Below, one piece after another: positions 23,724 to 30,301 of a stretch of 34,034 nt of DNA; the first letter of the stretch is position 1; every line of letters starts with the position of its first letter. Under the pieces are notes generated by a model, which was not told the DNA's origin, made no database searches, and was given only the letters and a program-made list of their open reading frames with translations. Made by a program: the position numbers and the translations under genes. Source of the DNA: Pseudogemmobacter hezensis (lineage in GTDB: Bacteria > Pseudomonadota > Alphaproteobacteria > Rhodobacterales > Rhodobacteraceae); contig NZ_JABJXT010000029.1 in NCBI RefSeq assembly GCF_013155295.1, positions 1,899 through 35,932 on the forward strand, given 5' to 3'.

Positions 23724-23871
23724 CGGGATTTCCCGATGCCATGGCCTCGTTGTAGTCGCGGCGATAATCTGCGTTCCGGCGCAGAAACTCCCAACAGAAT
23801 TCCGGGATCGTCAGAGCATCAAGATAAGCATAGGGTCCTGCCGCCGGTGCAGCATTTTGATGCGATTCCAT
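23482..23871 (-). CDS. DUF6499 half of a frameshift-split FseA-like activator
   Basis: The ATG at 23871 has a strong ribosome-binding site (GGAGGAAGG). The first 59 residues contain AYLDALTIPEFCWEFLRRNADYRRDYNEAM, the DUF6499 pattern, up to DEVAERW. After that the zero frame gives non-family residues and stops at 23482 (129 residues in total). A +1 shift at TGG-A-GG joins it to the DUF2285 frame. In FseA the DUF6499 domain contacts DUF2285 and is the target of the anti-activator QseM. Without the shift, the product is a short DUF6499 protein with an unrelated tail. Confidence 0.8.
   Translation of the reverse strand: MESHQNAAPAAGPYAYLDALTIPEFCWEFLRRNADYRRDYNEAMASGNPDDADEVAERWRLSFPGRSRLIPTAGHAVLAACGRCGHSGSCACAEHSRRRGRRVASARPAEKSPSWQGRGIPSAYDCRRA
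23688..23700 (-). other. Candidate +1 frameshift site joining DUF6499 and DUF2285
   Basis: Read on the minus strand the sequence is CGC TGG AGG TTG TCC in the upstream frame. Skipping the A at 23694 gives CGC TGG GGT TGT CCT (RWGCP), which restores family sequence on both sides. The AGG codon in the A site is rare in many bacteria and could promote slippage after TGG. It could instead be a one-base insertion that kills the gene; both halves otherwise look well preserved. Confidence 0.6.
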
Positions 23872-23987
23872 ACCTTCCTCCTCTCATCACTGCGGCAGTT
23901 CATTGCCGCAATGGTGAATCTTTCAGTGAGGAATCATTGCTGGAAGTCCTCCCTCAGGCACAGGGATGTTCCAGGGCTGCACCACAG

Positions 23988-24296
23988 TCACGACCGGACC
24001 GATGCTGCCTCGTTCAACAATAGGCGATAGCCAGTCGTACTCATCCAGTGCGCCCGTGACAGATGCGTCTCATGCATCATGCGTGCACGCTCGGGCTCGC
24101 GCTCTACCTCGACGTGGAGAAAGTGTCTTGCCACCTCCTGCCATGCCACCCCCGCTTCTTCTGAATCGAGCAGGCAGAGATAGAGTTGCAGGTTCTGCCG
24201 ATCATAGTCGGTCAGGCCATCCTCAAACGGTGCCGTGTCCCAAAAAACAGATCCTTTCACACTTGCGCTCCGAAACGCTGGAAAATTGAACAGCAA
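23988..24296 (-). CDS. Stand-alone DUF2285 protein, QseM-like anti-activator candidate
   Basis: This 102-residue protein contains FWDTAPFEDGLTDYDRQNLQLYLCLLDSEEAGVAWQEVARHFLH and EPERARMMHETHLSRAHWMSTTGYRLLL. It lines up by pattern with the end of the 23094 gene (Y..ml.a.D...aG....ia to GYR.LL), so it is a second DUF2285 domain. It is rich in Asp/Glu and lacks DUF6499. QseM of ICEMlSymR7A is such an acidic single-domain protein that binds the FseA DUF6499 domain and blocks activation. The start is a TTG at 24296; a GTG at residue 13 behind CGGAG is an alternative. The gene lies 116 bp upstream of the FseA-like gene on the same strand. Confidence 0.8.
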   Translation of the reverse strand: MLFNFPAFRSASVKGSVFWDTAPFEDGLTDYDRQNLQLYLCLLDSEEAGVAWQEVARHFLHVEVEREPERARMMHETHLSRAHWMSTTGYRLLLNEAASVRS

Positions 24297-24366
24297 TGGT
24301 AGCCTGTAAGAGAATTACAACCGAACCCACACCTTCGACGAACAGCCTTGCATCCTCGTTGCGCAG

Positions 24367-24615
24367 TCAGCGCTTTTTGTCAGGCCTCGAGATCCGTCCG
24401 GCATCGATCATAACTCCAACATGGCCCGAACTGATAAAGATGATACCCGCCTCCTCGAGCGCCCGGCGCACCTGGTCTGCGGTGCTGTCGTAAACACGCA
24501 GGCCCCGCTCAAGCCGCTTCAGCGCGGTGAGAGAAACCATGGCCTTGTCTGCGAGCGCCTCCTGTGTCCAGGTGAGCATTGCGCGCGCGGCCCTTATCTG
24601 TTGGGCGGTGATCAT
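24367..24615 (-). CDS. Small XRE-family regulator (QseC-like position)
   Basis: This 82-residue protein is little more than an XRE helix-turn-helix, MITAQQIRAARAMLTWTQEALADKAMVSLTALKRLERG. It ends with a conserved-looking tail, VRRALEEAGIIFISSGHVGVMIDAG, common in small phage and ICE repressors. It lies 70 bp upstream of the QseM-like gene, with a 25-bp dyad over its promoter. In ICEMlSymR7A the XRE protein QseC controls qseM; the same role is possible here. Start at ATG 24615. Confidence 0.85.
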   Translation of the reverse strand: MITAQQIRAARAMLTWTQEALADKAMVSLTALKRLERGLRVYDSTADQVRRALEEAGIIFISSGHVGVMIDAGRISRPDKKR

Positions 24616-24653
24616 GCCTGATCACATCCCATTGGCGTTGATCCGCGCGCCAG

Positions 24654-24678
24654 AACTACGACTATAATAGACGTAGTT
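24654..24678. promoter_or_regulatory. 25-bp dyad operator over the XRE gene promoter
   Basis: AACTACG (24654-24660) and CGTAGTT (24672-24678) are perfect inverted arms, with an inner pair CTAT (24662-24665) and ATAG (24667-24670). Only the centre base and two A residues break the symmetry. The site is centred at 24666, 51 bp upstream of the XRE start, and overlaps the predicted minus-strand -10. This is the expected geometry for autoregulation by a dimeric XRE protein. Confidence 0.65.
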
Positions 24679-24693
24679 TACTGTAAAATCCAA
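24664..24693 (-). promoter_or_regulatory. Predicted promoter of the XRE regulator gene
   Basis: On the minus strand TTGGAT (24693-24688) is followed after 18 bp by TATTAT (24669-24664), a fair sigma-70-type pair. The -10 lies inside the 25-bp dyad. The plus strand of the same dyad contains TATAAT at 24663-24668, so a divergent start cannot be excluded. Confidence 0.4.
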
Positions 24694-24733
24694 CTAGAAT
24701 CGTTTAGTGCGGTTTCGCAGCGCAAGTTTGCGG

Positions 24734-24753
24734 CGCATCGATTCGCATCGATC
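24734..24753. repeat. Two tandem 10-bp repeats CGCATCGAT(T/C)
   Basis: CGCATCGATT at 24734-24743 is followed directly by CGCATCGATC at 24744-24753. The 10-bp period puts both on the same face of the helix, in the gap between ssb and the XRE gene and next to the ssb terminator. It could be a protein-binding site; no function is known. Confidence 0.45.
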
Positions 24754-24787
24754 CAAACGGAAAGAAGCCGGCGGCTTGCGCCGCCGG
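24754..24787 (-). terminator. Rho-independent terminator of ssb
   Basis: After the ssb stop on the minus strand, CCGGCGGC-GCAA-GCCGCCGG forms an 8-bp G+C stem with a GNRA tetraloop (24787-24768). It is followed by CTTCTTTCCGTTT, a moderately T-rich tract. This is a convincing intrinsic terminator that separates ssb from the XRE regulator gene. Confidence 0.75.
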
Positions 24788-24803
24788 GCTCCGGGCTTCC
24801 CGC

Positions 24804-25205
24804 TCAGAACGGAATATCATCGTCATCGATGAATTTGCCGTCGTCGGTCTCGGTCTGTTTCGCCCGGCTCAGGAAATCGACCGTCTCGGCGATGATCTCG
24901 CAGCCGTAGCGGTCAACGCCGGCCGCATCGGTCCATTTCGTGTAGTGGATGCGGCCGCGCACCAGAAGCTTCATGCCCTTTTCGCAATGCTCCTGGACCG
25001 TCTTGCCGAGGCCGTTGAAGCAGGTGATGCGGTGCCATTCGGTGTCCTGTACCCGATAGCCGTTCTCGTCGCGAACCACACGGCCTTCTGCGTAGCGGGG
25101 ACGCGAGGTGGCCAGGGTGAAGCGGGTGATGCCGGTGCCGCCTTGGGTGGTGATGGTTTCGGGGGCTTGGCCAATGTTGCCGGCGAGGATGACGATGTTC
25201 TGCAT
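24804..25205 (-). CDS. ssb: Single-stranded DNA-binding protein
   Basis: This 133-residue SSB coats single-stranded DNA during conjugative transfer and replication. It starts MQNIVILAGNIGQAPETITTQGGTGITRFTLATSRPR. The OB-fold continues through DTEWHRITCFNGLGKTVQEHCEKGMKLLVRGRIHYTKW and CEIIAETVDFLS. The tail ends DDDDIPF, the acidic tip that docks SSB partners. The ATG at 25205 has GGAG 7 bp upstream; a longer frame to 25520 is shadow. It is shorter than chromosomal SSB because the linker is reduced, as in many plasmid versions. Confidence 0.95.
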   Translation of the reverse strand: MQNIVILAGNIGQAPETITTQGGTGITRFTLATSRPRYAEGRVVRDENGYRVQDTEWHRITCFNGLGKTVQEHCEKGMKLLVRGRIHYTKWTDAAGVDRYGCEIIAETVDFLSRAKQTETDDGKFIDDDDIPF

Positions 25206-25579
25206 TGTAAGTCTCCGTTGCTTCTCGGAGGGACCATCCCTCCGACGAGACCCGGCCAAGGCCGTCGGAAGAGACCCGCAACTGCCGCACTCGCGGCAGC
25301 TTGCCCCCAAGGCCCGGAGTGGTGCGGGCAGGCGCGCCTCGCGCGCCAACACGGTCCGGAGCCGCGGGGGTTGCTGGTGGAAACCGAGCGGACTTAGGGG
25401 ATCAGTCAGGCGGAGGGAATGGTGCGTTCGAGTGCTCTTCGGAGACGCGGAGCAGAACAGGCATCCCATGCGGGTATCAGCATCGTCCCCCTGAAACGGG
25501 CACCCGAGAGCACAGGTCAATCAACCCGCCTCCCGGCCACCCCCTGCCCTTCCCGCCGGAAGGTCTTTTGGTTCGGGAC
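25206..25579. other. Non-coding leader between ssb and the IS, with 9-bp hairpin
   Basis: I see no supported gene in these 374 bp; the open frames here are high-G+C shadows. TCGGAGGGA (25225-25233) and TCCCTCCGA (25237-25245) form a perfect 9-bp inverted repeat with a CCA loop, 20 bp upstream of the ssb start on the minus strand. It could be an operator or an RNA hairpin in the ssb leader. The ssb promoter should lie here or in the IS. Confidence 0.45.
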
Positions 25580-25581
25580 TA

Positions 25582-26422
25582 GGCTCAGGACCCATTGATT
25601 TCAGGACATTGTCGTGATTCAGGCTCTGCAAGGAGACCTGACCAATGAGCAACCTTTACTGGCTTTCTGACGCCCAGATGGAGCGCCTCAAACCTTTCCT
25701 TCCGAAGAGCCATGGCAAGCCCCGCGTCGATGACCGTCGCGTCCTGAGCGGCATAATATTCATCAATCGCAATGGTTTGCGCTGGCGTGACGCACCGAAG
25801 GAATACGGCCCGGCGAAGACCCTCTATAACCGCTGGAAGCGCTGGAGCGACAATGGGGTCTTCGCCCGGATCATGGTGGGCCTGGCCACCGAGCGCGCCG
25901 AACACAAGACCATCATGATCGACGCGACCTACCTCAAGGCGCACCGCACGGCGTCGAGCCTACGGGTCAAAAAAGGGGGCGTGCGCGCCAGATCGGACGA
26001 ACCAAAGGCGGCATGAACACCAAACTGCACGCGGTTTCCGATGCCAAAGGACGACCAATTGGGTTCTTTATGTCGGCTGGCCAGGTCAGCGATTACACCG
26101 GCGCGGCGGCGCTGCTGGGCAGCCTGCCGAAGGCGGGGTGGCTGCTGGCCGACAGAGGCTATGACGCCGATTGGTTTAGAGATGCCTTGAAAGACAAGGG
26201 GATAAAGGTCTGTATCCCCGGCAGAAAGTCCCGCAAGAAGGCCGTCAAATATGACAAGCGCCGCTACAAACGGCGCAACCGCATCGAGATCATGTTTGGG
26301 AGGTTGAAGGATTGGAGGCGTGTCGCCACCCGATACGACCGATGCCCGGAAACCTTCTTCTCAGCCATCATGCTCGCCGCAACGGTCTTGTTCTGGCTAT
26401 GATCCAGAACGAGTCCTGAGCC
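25582..26422 (+). mobile_element. IS5-family insertion sequence (IS427-like), complete
   Basis: The element is 841 bp with terminal inverted repeats starting GGCTCAGGAC at the left (25582) and GTCCTGAGCC at the right (ends 26422); 13 of the first 15 positions agree. TA is present on both sides (25580-25581 and 26423-26424), preceded by C and followed by G, which fits insertion into a CTAG target with duplication of TA, usual for this group. The transposase is read in two overlapping frames. It looks intact, so the insertion is probably recent. Confidence 0.85.
25645..26402 (+). CDS. IS5/IS427-type DDE transposase, two frames joined by -1 frameshift
   Basis: The first frame (25645-26016) encodes the N-terminal DUF4096-type part MSNLYWLSDAQMERLKPFLPKSHGKPRVDD and the first catalytic Asp region (TIMIDATYLKAHRTASSLR). 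The second frame, open to 26402, encodes GRTKGGMNTKLHAVSDAKGRPIGF, the second Asp in LADRGYDADWFR and the Glu region RYKRRNRIEIMFGRLKDWRR. A run of A6G5 at 25969-25979 sits where the frames must join, the known site type for programmed -1 frameshifting in this group. RBS AAGGAGA is upstream of the ATG at 25645. Confidence 0.88.
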
Positions 26423-26424
26423 TA

Positions 26425-27000
26425 GCCGACATTGACCCGCCGATCTGGCGGCGCCTTGTCGTGCCAACGGACTGGACGCTCGACAGGCTTCACCTGGTTC
26501 TTCAGGCAGCTTTCAGCTGGACCGACAGCCATCTGCACGAGTTCCGGATCGGCGGGCTACGCTATGGCGATCTCGATCAGCTTGAGGATGGCTTCGGTGG
26601 GACGCGGCTCTACGACTACACAGAGGTCGGGCTGGCGGATTTCACGGGGCAGGATCTCACCTTCAGCTATCTCTATGACTTCGGCGATGACTGGACCCAT
26701 GTGATCCGGATCGAGGAATGGCTGGCCCTCGATCCCCTGCCCCGCCACGCTGAATGCATCGAAGGTGCCCGCGCCCGACCGCCCGAGGATGTTGGAGGCC
26801 CGTGGTCATACGGAGACTTTCTCGGGACGCTCCTGGACACGGAGCATGAAGACCACAAAGCCCATCTTCGTTGGGTAGGCGGGCATTTCGACCCCGAGTG
26901 GTTTGACCTCGATCTCATCAACAGAGATCTGCGCAATACCTTCCGCACCAACGTCAACAGACGCCTGCACCAGCCAAAACCAATACCCCGAAACCTATAG
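26425..27000 (+). pseudogene. Plasmid pRiA4b ORF-3-like protein, N-terminus lost to IS insertion
   Basis: The frame reads LADIDPPIWRRLVVPTDWTLDRLHLVLQAAFSWTDSHLHEFRIGG and then YLYDFGDDWTHVIRIE, hallmarks of the pRiA4b ORF-3 family (function unknown). It ends normally at 27000. The homologous start of about 10-20 residues (a beta-strand before the IxPPIWRR motif) should lie left of 26423, where the IS begins. The sequence on the other side of the IS does not supply a plausible N-terminus. The frame remains open into the IS back to an ATG at 26320, so a fusion product is possible but unlikely to be native. Confidence 0.8.
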
Positions 27001-27084
27001 CTGAAGGCCGCAGACCAAGCCCTGACCTCGCGTGCATCCCTCATGCGACTTTCACGCCAGGATTTTACAGAATCAGAACGCGAC

Positions 27085-28416
27085 CTAAAGTGCTACTCTA
27101 TAGGGCATTCCGTAGTTGGCCGCATACCTGGGCAGATACCCATTGTTCATCAGGAGTGAATCTACCGTTCTTTCGCTCACTGAAAAATGGTCGGACGCAT
27201 CCGAAAGCGCAGCCTCCGAGAAATCGCCGCTAAGAAACTCCACCAGAGAATTGATCGGGCACAGAAACTCTGCGGCAAACGCTCTTTGGAACTTCTGCCT
27301 TGCACTCGAAAGATCGGCGGACACAAGCCAAGGCGCTTGGCCATTTTTCGGCGTACGGATGTAATCTCCGATAAATCTCGCGAGATCAAATCTCTGAGCA
27401 ATGGGGTGTCGCCGCCGAGGGACGAACTTCATTGCCCCCTTGCCCTCGGGGCCGGCAACGGCAGCTTTGGCTGCGTTCACTGGAATCCATTCCTTGAACT
27501 TTGTGAGAGACAGACCCAGAAGGTCGCTGAGAACAGAGTCCTTCACGGGCCCAGAGACATCACCAATCGTTTGCCTGAGCTTCCTGGCGGCCGAGACCGC
27601 ACTTTCCCACGGCTGTTTTGTCGCGCTCTCAAAGTTAAAATCGAGAACTTCACTCGGCGCCCCCTTCAAACCTTCTGCTTGAATAAGACATTGTATGGCA
27701 CCGATGCGATCATCCGTATCCTGAGCATATGCACCAGAAAGCTCCGAGAACGAATCGGCACCAATCCTCGCTTCCAGATCAATTGCTTGCGCGATCAGAT
27801 ACTCCGGGCAGCTCTCAGGGTCGAAGCCAAGAACCGCCTCGAGACGCCGCTTTTTGTGCTCTACGGGGTTATTCAAATCTTCCGAAATAAAACCCCATAT
27901 GATCGCAAGGTCGGAGTCTTTACAACCAACCTCGTGCAGCCGCGCGACTACGCTGCTGATCAATGACGTCATCTCACGAGTGAACTGATCCTTGGGAATT
28001 ATGGACGCATAATCCAGACCATTAAGGAATCTGACGGCATCTTCTCTTTGACCTTGCGACGCCTGCGCCCAAACTTGAATACTGTCGGCATCGGGAGAAA
28101 AGACAATCTGCGGCCACAGGAAGCCCATGTTGGCTGCGGCCATCTCATGGCTCATGCGCCAGTCATGCGGCGGAGATTTCCTGACTGTATCGGGAAGCAC
28201 TTCATAGTGCAATCTCCACCAGGACGAGGCAAGCCACATCGCCAATGGGTACAGAGAAACATGAATCTGGTCCCTAATCGTTTTGGAGAAAAGGTCATGG
28301 TTCTTTGTCAGACAATAGCCATCAAGGAAGATTCCAAGCCGAGCAGTGGTTTCCCCGCATTCGGTCAGAGAGTCATCGTAAGAGTTCCAGTCATGCGTGA
28401 TGTGAAGTTCAGTCAT
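27085..28416 (-). CDS. Unknown protein with ImmA/IrrE-like C-terminus lacking HEXXH
   Basis: This 443-residue protein has an N-terminal part containing SSWWRLHYEV (about 64-73) and DWRMSHEMAAANMGFLWPQIVF (about 85-106). A helical middle follows, then a C-terminal portion SSARQKFQRAFAAEFLCPINSLVEFL and SDASDHFSVSERTVDSLLMNNGYL. The latter matches the end of ImmA/IrrE metallopeptidases (the FAAELLMP helix and following winged segment). The zinc motif HEXXH that should precede FAAEFLCP is not visible, so peptidase activity is doubtful. The ATG at 28416 overlaps the stop of the 139-residue gene upstream (ATGA), so the two form an operon. I recall similar pairs elsewhere but know no function; a toxin-antitoxin or defence role is conjecture. 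Confidence 0.8.
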   Translation of the reverse strand: MTELHITHDWNSYDDSLTECGETTARLGIFLDGYCLTKNHDLFSKTIRDQIHVSLYPLAMWLASSWWRLHYEVLPDTVRKSPPHDWRMSHEMAAANMGFLWPQIVFSPDADSIQVWAQASQGQREDAVRFLNGLDYASIIPKDQFTREMTSLISSVVARLHEVGCKDSDLAIIWGFISEDLNNPVEHKKRRLEAVLGFDPESCPEYLIAQAIDLEARIGADSFSELSGAYAQDTDDRIGAIQCLIQAEGLKGAPSEVLDFNFESATKQPWESAVSAARKLRQTIGDVSGPVKDSVLSDLLGLSLTKFKEWIPVNAAKAAVAGPEGKGAMKFVPRRRHPIAQRFDLARFIGDYIRTPKNGQAPWLVSADLSSARQKFQRAFAAEFLCPINSLVEFLSGDFSEAALSDASDHFSVSERTVDSLLMNNGYLPRYAANYGMPYRVAL

Positions 28417-28832
28417 TCTGCATTCCAGAATCTTTTGATCTCTGCAGCCATCGGATCCTCCGAAGGCATCGGGTATCCATGGTAACGCCCTTCCCCATCT
28501 CTCTGGGCTTCCAAGGGAGTACCATCTTCAGTGACAGCCCATATATTTTTTGGCCAGCCATCGACGAATGCTTCACTGATGGCTCCCCGTTCCAGCCCAT
28601 CTCTGAGATATCGCAATGCGTCAGCCTTCTTGAAGATCGACGCAACATCACACAAGGTTTTACCTCTACGCGGCTGGGCGGGTGGCGTCAGGTTAAAGTC
28701 GCCAGGGTTGCGCTTGTGCTCAGGATTTCCGGTGTAAATAACGGCTGCGGCAAGCGTTTCCAGCTCACCGCATGAGAGGCGCCCGGCAGCGGCAAGGCGT
28801 CGCTTAGGGTTGAATTTGTTGTACCGCTTCAT
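28413..28832 (-). CDS. Small protein of unknown function, partner of the ImmA-like gene
   Basis: This 139-residue protein is MKRYNKFNPKRRLAAAGRLS followed by conserved-looking segments: IYTGNPEHKRNPGDFNLTPP (about 32-51), PRRGKTLCDVASIFKKADAL, WPKNIWAVTEDGTPLEAQ and GRYHGYPMPSEDPMAAEI. It is a soluble, basic-then-acidic protein. The KRNPGDF and KTLCD segments could bind nucleic acid or metal. The start at 28832 follows AGGTTTCCCGC. It is translated with the 443-residue protein by ATGA overlap. I do not know its function. Confidence 0.78.
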   Translation of the reverse strand: MKRYNKFNPKRRLAAAGRLSCGELETLAAAVIYTGNPEHKRNPGDFNLTPPAQPRRGKTLCDVASIFKKADALRYLRDGLERGAISEAFVDGWPKNIWAVTEDGTPLEAQRDGEGRYHGYPMPSEDPMAAEIKRFWNAE

Positions 28833-29731
28833 GCGGGAAACCTCTTTGGAACCCGGTGCAATTTGACGACTTTTACCCGGATTACCGCAAAAGGTCGATA
28901 CTCGGCATTCTGGATTGCATAAGGAACGGCAAAGTACCGTTCACCGACACACCCTAGCGTGTCATGGATAGCATGACTTCTGCGACTATGCCCACTGAAC
29001 CTCTATCCCGAGTGGCCTGATCCTGCCGAGCACACTCCTTGAGGCCGCACCTACGGAGCAGGCCTTTGCTCAGCGAGCCTTCGTAGTACAGCGCCGCAAC
29101 GGCATCATGCTTGAACGGTAAAAAGTGTTCGCGACCTACCGAAAGCCCCGCGAGTTCACCCTGCCCCCCCGGTGCGCAGTTCGGGTGTCGGTGATCGATG
29201 ATGGAGTTCATCGCCCCTACCATGTGGCAACGGGAGTGCGACCTCCCACCCACCCAAGCTGGCGAGTTCGCGCGACAGGTCGGTGATTTGATGCACAACC
29301 AGATGCACCACCTCACCATAGCACCTTGCCCTGCGTCCGCGCGGCGATCGGGACGATCCCCCCGGCGGCGAAACAGGCCGCTGTTGCCCAGTCTGCCGCG
29401 CCATTGCCGCCGCCCGCGACCTCATGCTGGTAACCAAGCGCCAACCCGCCGCCCGGCCAAGCGATGGAAGGTCGAAAGGAGCATATCCCGCGTACGCGCG
29501 CCTTCTCCCTCGAGTTGCGAGACGCACGCGCGGAGGGTAGCTTTGGCCTGACTGATGGCGCGCTCGTGCATCTTGAGGGAAGGCTCCGGGTCTTTCCAAG
29601 GGCCAATCCCCTTGTTATATTCCCTATTTGTTCTCATGCGATCCGCGAGCGAATCTGAGCTCCGAAAGATGTGGTCGGAAGCCTCGCCGAAGGTTCTGGC
29701 AAATGGTGAACGTACAACCGGAGAAGCGGCT
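28833..29731. other. Region without a convincing gene; probably decayed coding DNA
   Basis: No frame of normal family character spans this interval. Minus-strand pieces in different frames, such as 29422-29637 (KMHERAISQAKATLRACVSQLEGEG in residues) and 29156-29319 (GEVVHLVVHQITDLSRELASL), look partly protein-like but do not join without several shifts. This suggests a degraded gene. The plus strand from 29610 holds the upstream region of the SRAP gene. Confidence 0.4.
29619..29633 (+). promoter_or_regulatory. Possible LexA box upstream of SRAP-dinB genes
   Basis: ATTC-N7-GTTC occurs here. The alphaproteobacterial LexA site is the direct repeat GTTC-N7-GTTC, so this has one mismatch in the first half. 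It lies about 100 bp upstream of two DNA-damage-related genes (SRAP and Pol IV). The spacing is correct, but chance occurrence is not negligible. Confidence 0.35.
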
Positions 29732-30292
29732 TTGTGTAATCTCTACCACCTGACGACCAACCAGCAGGCGATCCGGGACATCTTGACGCTTACCCACGAA
29801 AGCATCGGCAACCTCGAACCTTCGCTCGACGCCTATCCCGACCGACCTGCGCCGGTGGTGCGCAACACATGGATACGCCATTGGCAGCAGTGGCTGGGTG
29901 TCGAGCACCGTTGCGTCCTCCCAGCGACGGCCTTCTCCGAATATGGGCAGGCGCATGATCCGGCGATGAAGCGCAAACCCCTCTACTGGTTCGCGCGTGA
30001 CCAGACGCACCCGCTGTTCTTCTTCACCGGGATCTGGACACAATGGGAGGGCACCCGCGGATCGAACCGCACACCGAGGCCGGGCCAGCATGAGTTGTTC
30101 GCGTTCCTCACCACGGCCCCCAACGCTCTGGTGAAACCGGTCCATCCGAAAGCCATGCCGGTGGTTCTCACCACCCGGGAGGAAGTGGAGGTGTGGCTGA
30201 CAGCCGACTGGCGACAGGCAAAGGCCCTGCAACGCTCCCTCGATGACGACCTGCTTGAACTCGTCGAGAGACCGGTACCTCTGGCTGGCTGA
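29732..30292 (+). CDS. SRAP-family protein (YedK/HMCES type), TTG start
   Basis: SRAP proteins form a covalent thiazolidine bond with abasic sites in single-stranded DNA and protect them. The 186-residue reading starts at TTG 29732, giving Met-Cys-Asn-Leu-Tyr, so that after Met removal the catalytic Cys2 is N-terminal as the family requires. GGAG lies 8 bp upstream. The other active-site residues are seen: Glu70 in CVLPATAFSEYG and His138 in VKPVHPKAMPVVL. An open frame extends upstream to 29555 but would bury Cys2, so I reject it. The gene is 9 bp before the Pol IV gene. It could protect transferred single strands or act in SOS. Confidence 0.9.
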   Translation: MCNLYHLTTNQQAIRDILTLTHESIGNLEPSLDAYPDRPAPVVRNTWIRHWQQWLGVEHRCVLPATAFSEYGQAHDPAMKRKPLYWFARDQTHPLFFFTGIWTQWEGTRGSNRTPRPGQHELFAFLTTAPNALVKPVHPKAMPVVLTTREEVEVWLTADWRQAKALQRSLDDDLLELVERPVPLAG

Positions 30293-30301
30293 GTATCATC
30301 A

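Noticed and set aside
29422-29637. 71-codon minus-strand frame with helical character
   Set aside because: Partly protein-like, but overlaps the SRAP upstream region and has no recognised family or clear RBS; kept only as part of the decayed region.
29555-29731. N-terminal extension of the SRAP protein
   Set aside because: It would place residues before Cys2, which must be N-terminal for function; the TTG at 29732 with GGAG explains the gene better.
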